This document shows positions 15,184-19,765 of a stretch of DNA of 19,765 nt, one piece after another. Every line of letters starts with the position of its first letter. Position 1 is the first letter of the stretch. A model generated the notes under the pieces. That model saw only the letters and a program-made list of their open reading frames with translations. It was not told where the DNA came from and did not search any database. Source of the stretch: an uncultured Verrucomicrobiota bacterium (GTDB taxonomy: Bacteria; Verrucomicrobiota; Verrucomicrobiia; Limisphaerales; UBA9464); NCBI GenBank assembly GCA_903925515.1, contig CAIYFP010000427.1:1-19765 (forward strand), in the 5' to 3' direction. The position numbers and the translations under genes are program-made.

Positions 15184-15723
15184 ATGAAGATACGACACGT
15201 CGCACTGCTGGGCCTCATCCTGATGCTCGGCGCCATCCGTTCCCATGCCCAAATTGGAGGGCTCCTGAAGAAGCCTACGGCGGAGAGCATCCTGGCCGAT
15301 CTCGACGGCGGCCTGGAGTTCTTCGCCAAGGCCGTTGTGTACCTGAATGAAGCCTTATTGCCGGCAGAGGAAGCCGCCAAGATAGCCGCCGAAATCAAGG
15401 AAAAGAAAGGCCAGGAGCTCACCGCTGCAATCAAGGCCTACACGCCTGCCCTCGAGAAAAGAATAGCGGAGCTTATTGCCGCAAAAGCGGCCCTCGACGC
15501 AAAACAAAGGGGGTTGGTTGACAAGGCCAATTCCGAGATCAGGAAGGGCGTCGCAAAATGGACTGCCCTAGGCGCCGCCACCGCCATTGCGGTCAAGAAC
15601 GGCGGAGGGGACGCCGCGATGGTGGCAGCCTTGCCCTTGGCAAAGCAAGCGATCGACGACCTGCCCGCCCTCAAGCGACTCCTGGATGCGACATCGGAAT
15701 TGAAGAAGCTCAAGGCCAAGTAA
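15184..15723 (+). CDS. Small secreted helical protein
   Basis: A 179-residue protein with a clean signal peptide, MKIRHVALLGLILMLGAIRS then HA, cleaved before Gln23. The mature protein is predicted to be nearly all helix: Ala/Lys/Glu-rich runs such as LPAEEAAKIAAEIKEKKGQE and LEKRIAELIAAKAALDAKQ suggest coiled-coil segments, and a more hydrophobic Gly/Ala-rich helical part TALGAATAIAVKNGGGDAAM lies near residues 125-145. No Cys in the mature part, no family recognised. The upstream gap is 40 bp and the downstream gap 32 bp, so it belongs to the same operon. It could be a structural spacer or chaperone of the putative envelope complex; that is inference. Confidence 0.75.
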   Translation: MKIRHVALLGLILMLGAIRSHAQIGGLLKKPTAESILADLDGGLEFFAKAVVYLNEALLPAEEAAKIAAEIKEKKGQELTAAIKAYTPALEKRIAELIAAKAALDAKQRGLVDKANSEIRKGVAKWTALGAATAIAVKNGGGDAAMVAALPLAKQAIDDLPALKRLLDATSELKKLKAK

Positions 15724-15755
15724 CCCGGCACGCCCTCCAAGGCTGCCATATTGCC

Positions 15756-17264
15756 ATGGGCAACGACAAGAAGGGCGACGGCTTGGTCGTCAGGGCGGGC
15801 ATGGCCATCATCGGCGGTGCCTTTGCGTTGCTCGTTGCCTGGGTCAACCCGCTCCTCGAAAAAAAGGGGACGGAGTTGGCCGGCGCAGCTCAAGGGCCCG
15901 TTTCATCCTCGGCGGCGGGGGCCCATGGCGATTCGACCCATGCACCCCCACGCCCGGGGCAGGCAGGTTCCGGAGGTGCCGAGTCACGGGCTGGATCGGT
16001 TCAACGTTCCCTGCCGAGCCAGCCCCCCGTATCTCCCCGCGAGGGAGGCCGGAGCCCGAGGAGCATCCGGAACAATCTGAACGTTCCAGACTTCGATGGC
16101 ATGGCCGGGGTTGAGCATGTCCGCAGCCATGGGGTGGGTAGGGGCCCCGATCGCAGTGCAGCGATCATGGCGGCCTTGGAAGAGGCCACGAGCAAGCAGG
16201 GTGCCCAGTTCAGCGCCGCCGTGCGTCTGAGGCTCGAGACCGAAACCATGAAGCTCAATGGGGCACCCATGCGACGCACCCTTCAATCCACGGCATCGGA
16301 CTACGCGATCATCACCGATGGATTGATCCGGTGGTGGGACATCGAGTCGGAGGATGACGATGGCGAGGTCGTTTCAATCCGGGTGCAGGTGGTGCTTGCC
16401 AAGGCCAGCTCCCATGCGGGCCGGCATCCGACCAGGAAGTCCCTTGCGGTGATTCCATTTCGCGCGGACGCGGCGCACGAATTGGGTGGTACAAGGATTG
16501 AGGGTGCCGTGTTTGGCCGAAGGATTCGGGAATCCGTGGTTACCTATCTCGTCAATAGCAGGAAGTTTGCGGTGGTTGACCAGTCCTTTGAAGGGGAGAT
16601 TTCCAATCTTGAAGGGCAGAAGGCCGCGTTGGATTCCGCTCAACGGATGATGGAAAGTGCATCCAAGCTCGGCATCGAATACGTCGTTGCGGGCGTTGCG
16701 CATGGCGTTGGCACATCTTCCCGAAGGATTGGGAACCTTGATGTTGCCATCCCTGCCGGCGTGGTGGAGTTCAGGATCATCCATGTGGCGTCGCGCCAGA
16801 CGGTGCTCGCCAGCGCGATCGAGGTTGGGGAACTCACGATGCATGCCGTTCAAGGGAGCCATCCCGAGCACGCCATCGTCGATGCCATCGGTCGTGCGGT
16901 GTCCGAGCGCACGCTGGAGGCGATCTATCCGCTCAAGGTGGCCGCCATCCCCGCCCCCGGCGAGGTGATGTTGAACCGGGGCGGGGATGATGTGGCAGTT
17001 GGCCGGGTCCTGGACATCTTCAACCCGGGGAATGCAGTGACGGATCCGGCAACGGGCGAGTCTCTTGGAGTGGCCGAGCACTTGGTGGGAAGCGTGGAGA
17101 TCACCCGCGTCACGCCCAAGGCGTCGTATGCGAAGGTCATCGCCAAGACCAGCGATGTGTCCGTGGGCGCCCTATGCAGGACACCTCAACGACCCAAGGC
17201 AGCGACCGGCGTGCAAGGTCGTGCGGGAGCCCCATCCAGTGCCCTCGACGATTTGTTCAAGTGA
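15756..17264 (+). CDS. Membrane-anchored FlgT-like protein with CsgG-like middle domain
   Basis: A 502-residue protein resembling the flagellar assembly protein FlgT in domain order. One N-terminal membrane segment (about 12-34) acts as anchor, followed by a Pro/Ser/Gly-rich linker (about 45-105). Residues about 132-218 look like FlgT_N/LPP20: SAAIMAALEEATSKQGAQFS, then YAIITDGLIRWWDIE and VVSIRVQVVLAK. Residues about 228-390 resemble the CsgG/FlgT middle domain: KSLAVIPFRAD, IRESVVTYLVNSRKFAVVDQ, GIEYVVAGVAHG and VVEFRIIHVASRQTVLAS. Residues about 402-465 match FlgT_C: EVMLNRGGDDVAVGRVLDIF, TDPATGESLG and GSVEITRVTPKASYAKVI. The tail is disordered and ends ALDDLFK. No flagellar gene is in the window. 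The start ATG 15756 precedes the hydrophobic segment. Confidence 0.8.
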   Translation: MGNDKKGDGLVVRAGMAIIGGAFALLVAWVNPLLEKKGTELAGAAQGPVSSSAAGAHGDSTHAPPRPGQAGSGGAESRAGSVQRSLPSQPPVSPREGGRSPRSIRNNLNVPDFDGMAGVEHVRSHGVGRGPDRSAAIMAALEEATSKQGAQFSAAVRLRLETETMKLNGAPMRRTLQSTASDYAIITDGLIRWWDIESEDDDGEVVSIRVQVVLAKASSHAGRHPTRKSLAVIPFRADAAHELGGTRIEGAVFGRRIRESVVTYLVNSRKFAVVDQSFEGEISNLEGQKAALDSAQRMMESASKLGIEYVVAGVAHGVGTSSRRIGNLDVAIPAGVVEFRIIHVASRQTVLASAIEVGELTMHAVQGSHPEHAIVDAIGRAVSERTLEAIYPLKVAAIPAPGEVMLNRGGDDVAVGRVLDIFNPGNAVTDPATGESLGVAEHLVGSVEITRVTPKASYAKVIAKTSDVSVGALCRTPQRPKAATGVQGRAGAPSSALDDLFK

Positions 17265-17274
17265 ACCCACTCCT

Positions 17275-17278
17275 AGGA
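17275..17278 (+). promoter_or_regulatory. Ribosome binding site deciding a start
   Basis: AGGA at 17275-17278 lies 5 nt before the ATG at 17284 and supports that start over the next in-frame ATG at 17290. Confidence 0.5.
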
Positions 17279-17283
17279 CGCCC

Positions 17284-18921
17284 ATGATCATGAAAACAAC
17301 CCAATCCCAAGCTGGCAGGGCATTTGCCGTCCTTGCCTGCGCCCTCTCCATGCACGTGAACCATGCCCAAGATGGCGGGTCCATGGCCGTGATTGAAGCC
17401 AGCAAGCTTGTCCAAGCGCCGCCTGCGGCGACTCCCTCGTTGGATGCGTCGTCCATCAAGAACCAGCTTCGCAAGAAGCTCAAGGAGGCCAAGGTCACCA
17501 TGGACTGGGATGATGCCAAGCAAAGGTTTGGCGGGGTGGCCACGTTCACCCTTCAGATCGATCCTGGCTCCGACATGGAGGACTACTTCGTGCTTAGGCA
17601 AACAGCGGCCCTTGGGGCGCTGCTGACGGCCCAGACGGACGTGGCAACCTGGCTGGGTGCCGACGCCTCCATGGAGGTGACCCTCAAGGATCCGGGAAAC
17701 CCGGCCTTGCTGGAGGATGTGAACGCCGCAGCCAAGCGGGAGCTCGAGGGACAGATCGCGATGCTCAGGAAGGAGGCCGAAGCCATGGGCGCCAAGGCTA
17801 CGGCAGATGTGGAGCTGACCTCCGCAGACCGGTTCAAGGCTGCCACGGACGCCCTGATCAAGAGACTTGATGTGGAATATGATCCAGCAAGGGCGGCGGA
17901 TGAAAAGGAGGGGAAGATCGCGGGTTTCAGGCGCAAGGCCGAGGATGTCAACGCCGCCATAGCCCGGTTGCAGGCAAGGCTTGAGGCGTATCAGAGGGCA
18001 TACGCCAAGGCGGTTAACGCCGGCATAGGCATTCGCTACGACCATGTCATCCTGGGCCTGAGCGCGATAGCGTGGGGCGAAAACCTCGCCCCATCCGGCC
18101 GCCTGACGATTGGAATTGCCTATGTTTGGAGTCCGCGTCTCGCGAGGTCCGCGCAAGGTGCACTGACCGGGGACACGGGATTGGACATCGAGAATGCCAA
18201 GGGAGCCGAGAGCTTGTCTTCCTGGATTGAAAGGCAGGACCTCGCTTCCATGGGTGCCTTTCGATACTTCGTGGATGACAAGGGTGATCGTTGGTTTATC
18301 GGGACAGGATATGCGCCCAACTCCCTCGACCAAGCGGGTCAACATGCGCGCCTTCAGGCCTTGGCAAACCTTTACATGCCCCTGTATTCGCGGCTCCAAG
18401 GGGAGCAAAGGCATCGGTCGGTCGTAAGGGCTGGCCGCAGGGAGGCGGATCTGCCCGCCAAGGCGGCAATGGACCTGAGCGAGAGCTTGAATTCATTTGC
18501 GAGGGCGAACACCAGGGGCGTCAACCAGGTCGCCGTCGCCGACTTAACATGGCCCGCGAAAATCACCAAGTCCGGGGAGGGATCCTCCACGTCCGTCGCG
18601 GTTGCCGTGTATGCATTGAATGCAAGGTCCGCGTCCGCCGCCTTGGCGGCGGACGCCCAAATGGCGGTGTCGGCTGCGGCCGTGGAGCATGAGACGAACA
18701 GGCGCCGTCTGGAACATGCGCATTTGCTCGGGTCCATTGAGCGGGCCAAGGGCCAGCACCCGCCAGCACGGGTTACCTCGTCCGTGGAGAAGGCCAGCGC
18801 CCCGGAGCAGGGGGACGCGGCCAGGAACTCCAAGGCAACACCGCGGGTTGAGTCGGGCCAGCAGGTGTCACCGAGGCCGGGAAGCAAGGTGACCCCAGGC
18901 AAGGCGCAGGATGACTTTTAG
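17284..18921 (+). CDS. Long secreted protein with two LPP20-like segments and a coiled coil
   Basis: A 545-residue exported protein of unknown family. Signal peptide: MIMKTTQSQAGRAFAVLACA then LSMHVNHA, cleaved near Gln29. Residues about 55-135 contain a beta/alpha pattern with FGGVATFTLQIDPG and FVLRQTAALGALLTAQTDVA. A coiled coil of Ala/Glu/Lys/Arg residues spans about 140-245 (ELEGQIAMLRKEAEAMGAKA and IARLQARLEAYQRAYAKAV). Then GLSAIAWGENLAPSGRLTIG, and RWFIGTGYAPNSLDQAGQHA followed by RLQALANLYMPLYSRLQ, an LPP20/FlgT_N-type Gly-strand then Ala-helix; and VAVAVYALNARSA. The last 70 residues are Ser/Pro/Lys-rich and probably disordered, ending KAQDDF. The next gene starts inside the last codons (11-nt overlap). 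Probable periplasmic scaffold; function unknown. Confidence 0.78.
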   Translation: MIMKTTQSQAGRAFAVLACALSMHVNHAQDGGSMAVIEASKLVQAPPAATPSLDASSIKNQLRKKLKEAKVTMDWDDAKQRFGGVATFTLQIDPGSDMEDYFVLRQTAALGALLTAQTDVATWLGADASMEVTLKDPGNPALLEDVNAAAKRELEGQIAMLRKEAEAMGAKATADVELTSADRFKAATDALIKRLDVEYDPARAADEKEGKIAGFRRKAEDVNAAIARLQARLEAYQRAYAKAVNAGIGIRYDHVILGLSAIAWGENLAPSGRLTIGIAYVWSPRLARSAQGALTGDTGLDIENAKGAESLSSWIERQDLASMGAFRYFVDDKGDRWFIGTGYAPNSLDQAGQHARLQALANLYMPLYSRLQGEQRHRSVVRAGRREADLPAKAAMDLSESLNSFARANTRGVNQVAVADLTWPAKITKSGEGSSTSVAVAVYALNARSASAALAADAQMAVSAAAVEHETNRRRLEHAHLLGSIERAKGQHPPARVTSSVEKASAPEQGDAARNSKATPRVESGQQVSPRPGSKVTPGKAQDDF

Positions 18922-19660
18922 GGCACGCTCCATCGCGGGTTCCTGGCGTGGGCGGAGCCATGCTCCACCGTTGCTTGCCATGGTTTGTGCGGTTGCGTTG
19001 GCAGCTCCCGGGAGCCACGTGATCACCAGGCATTCATCCTCGACGAACGGGCACCGGATTGCGATCGCCGGCGATGCGCTGGCCAGCCGGGATACCGGGC
19101 GTCGCGACGCCGGGTTGAGCCCTGATCAAGTGGTGGTGTATGGAATTGCCCATGGCCCACGGGATGAGGCGGTGTCAACGGCCCGTCTCCATGCCCGGCA
19201 GCTCCTGCTGCTTGCCACGGGGGCCGATGTTCATGCCGGGGAAGACGGCATCAAGATCAGCTCCACCAACAAGGTCCCTGGCGGCAAGGCCTCCGTCGTG
19301 TCGTACTTCGACGGGCAGTGCGTCGTGAAGCTGTGGGCCCCCCTCAAGAGGGATCTGCCGACTCACGACCCTTCAAGTTCACGCGCGTTTCGGCTGACCC
19401 GCACAAACGCCCTTGCATCGGTGGTCCAATCCATTGCCAGCGACGTGGAAATGGTGTTCTCGAAAGCCCATGGCGGACGGCATCCGAAATCAGGCCATGG
19501 CGGGCCTGCTGCGGGTCCACCCCCCTCCGGCCCGCTGCCCGCCTTGGCAATTCCGCAGGGGCTGCGAGGCCGGGTCACCTTGATGAAGATGGAGTTGTTG
19601 CCCCAAACGAATCCTCCCGAGTGTCGATACGACATCGAGGTAAGGTGGGAGGCTCCGTAA
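18911..19660 (+). CDS. Secreted LPP20-like small protein, last gene of cluster
   Basis: A 249-residue predicted exported protein. Its ATG lies inside the last codons of the preceding gene (11-nt overlap), indicating translational coupling. A long basic N-region (RARSIAGSWRGRSH) precedes the hydrophobic stretch PPLLAMVCAVALAAPG, giving a signal peptide with likely cleavage near residue 33-36. Residues about 75-110 (QVVVYGIAHGPRDEAVSTAR then LHARQLLLLATGADVHAGED) follow the strand plus Ala/Arg-helix plus Gly pattern of LPP20/FlgT_N-type domains. SVVSYFDGQCVVKLWAPL looks like the next beta hairpin. A Gly/Pro/His-rich linker (about 187-210) separates a short C-terminal strand domain ending YDIEVRWEAP. 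No family is assigned with confidence. It appears to close the operon, with hairpins about 60 bases downstream. Confidence 0.72.
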   Translation: MTFRARSIAGSWRGRSHAPPLLAMVCAVALAAPGSHVITRHSSSTNGHRIAIAGDALASRDTGRRDAGLSPDQVVVYGIAHGPRDEAVSTARLHARQLLLLATGADVHAGEDGIKISSTNKVPGGKASVVSYFDGQCVVKLWAPLKRDLPTHDPSSSRAFRLTRTNALASVVQSIASDVEMVFSKAHGGRHPKSGHGGPAAGPPPSGPLPALAIPQGLRGRVTLMKMELLPQTNPPECRYDIEVRWEAP

Positions 19661-19721
19661 GGATTATCCTAAAAACGGCAGTGGGTGTGGGGATCCGTCA
19701 GACCCTCAGGTGGAGCCCAAG

Positions 19722-19759
19722 GCATGGCCCATGCTGTAGGCCGCGTGCCCTCACGCGGC
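19722..19759 (+). terminator. Tandem hairpins after the cluster (terminator or extragenic repeat)
   Basis: GCATG-GCC-CATGC (19722-19734) is followed at once by GCCGCGTG (19740-19747), loop CCCT, CACGCGGC (19752-19759), a perfect 8-bp stem. No T-run is visible before the window ends at 19765. Position after the last gene suits transcription termination, but the second stem also looks like a repetitive extragenic palindrome. Confidence 0.5.
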
Positions 19760-19765
19760 GGCAAG

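Noticed and set aside
1..19765. CRISPR arrays, tRNA or rRNA genes, transposases
   Set aside because: No regularly spaced repeats, no cloverleaf or rRNA-like sequence, and no transposase or integrase motif was seen.

Overview
The window looks like a high-GC chromosomal segment from the phylum Verrucomicrobiota, probably near Limisphaerales/Pedosphaerales. The main clue is the pair of prepilin-like proteins with the very hydrophobic [A/G]F[T/S]L[I/V]ELLVV leader ending in LLPALARA. Between them lies a small one-TM protein of a type I associate with such loci in this phylum. Taxonomy is inferred from these protein signatures only; no rRNA or tRNA gene was seen.

Layout. (1) 1-1975, minus strand: the 5' end of argG (cut by the window edge), a DUF2071/YqjF-type protein, and a PIG-L family deacetylase whose stop codon abuts the DUF2071 start. 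(2) 2440-7222, plus strand: a Tat-exported TIM-barrel, glycoside-hydrolase-like protein of unknown specificity, then a CopA-type P1B copper ATPase flanked and partly overlapped by a dispersed palindromic repeat. (3) 7364-8449, minus strand: a secreted trypsin-like serine protease convergent with copA. (4) 8549-10922, plus strand: a three-gene pseudopilin operon (prepilin, one-TM protein, prepilin). (5) 11030-11786: rpmB (bL28) with a clear intrinsic terminator, then a DUF2200 protein. (6) 11787-12507: about 720 bp without a convincing gene. (7) 12508-19660: six co-directional genes, all predicted to be exported or membrane-anchored, with short gaps and a final 11-nt overlap. (8) 19661-19765: two tandem hairpins.

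The most interesting part is region 7. It encodes a large lipoprotein, a secreted protein with CsgG-like and LPP20-like features, a small secreted helical protein, an inner-membrane-anchored protein with FlgT-like architecture (FlgT_N/LPP20-like, CsgG-like middle, FlgT_C-like end), a long periplasmic protein with two LPP20-like segments around a coiled coil, and a second small LPP20-like secreted protein. No flagellar, curli-subunit or transport ATPase gene is nearby. This suggests a multi-protein envelope complex built from the CsgG/FlgT/LPP20 fold repertoire but not part of a recognisable flagellum or curli system. The grouping is read from the sequence; the function is inference. The other genes are individually familiar, though CopA carries an unusual residue in its copper-coordinating TM8 motif.
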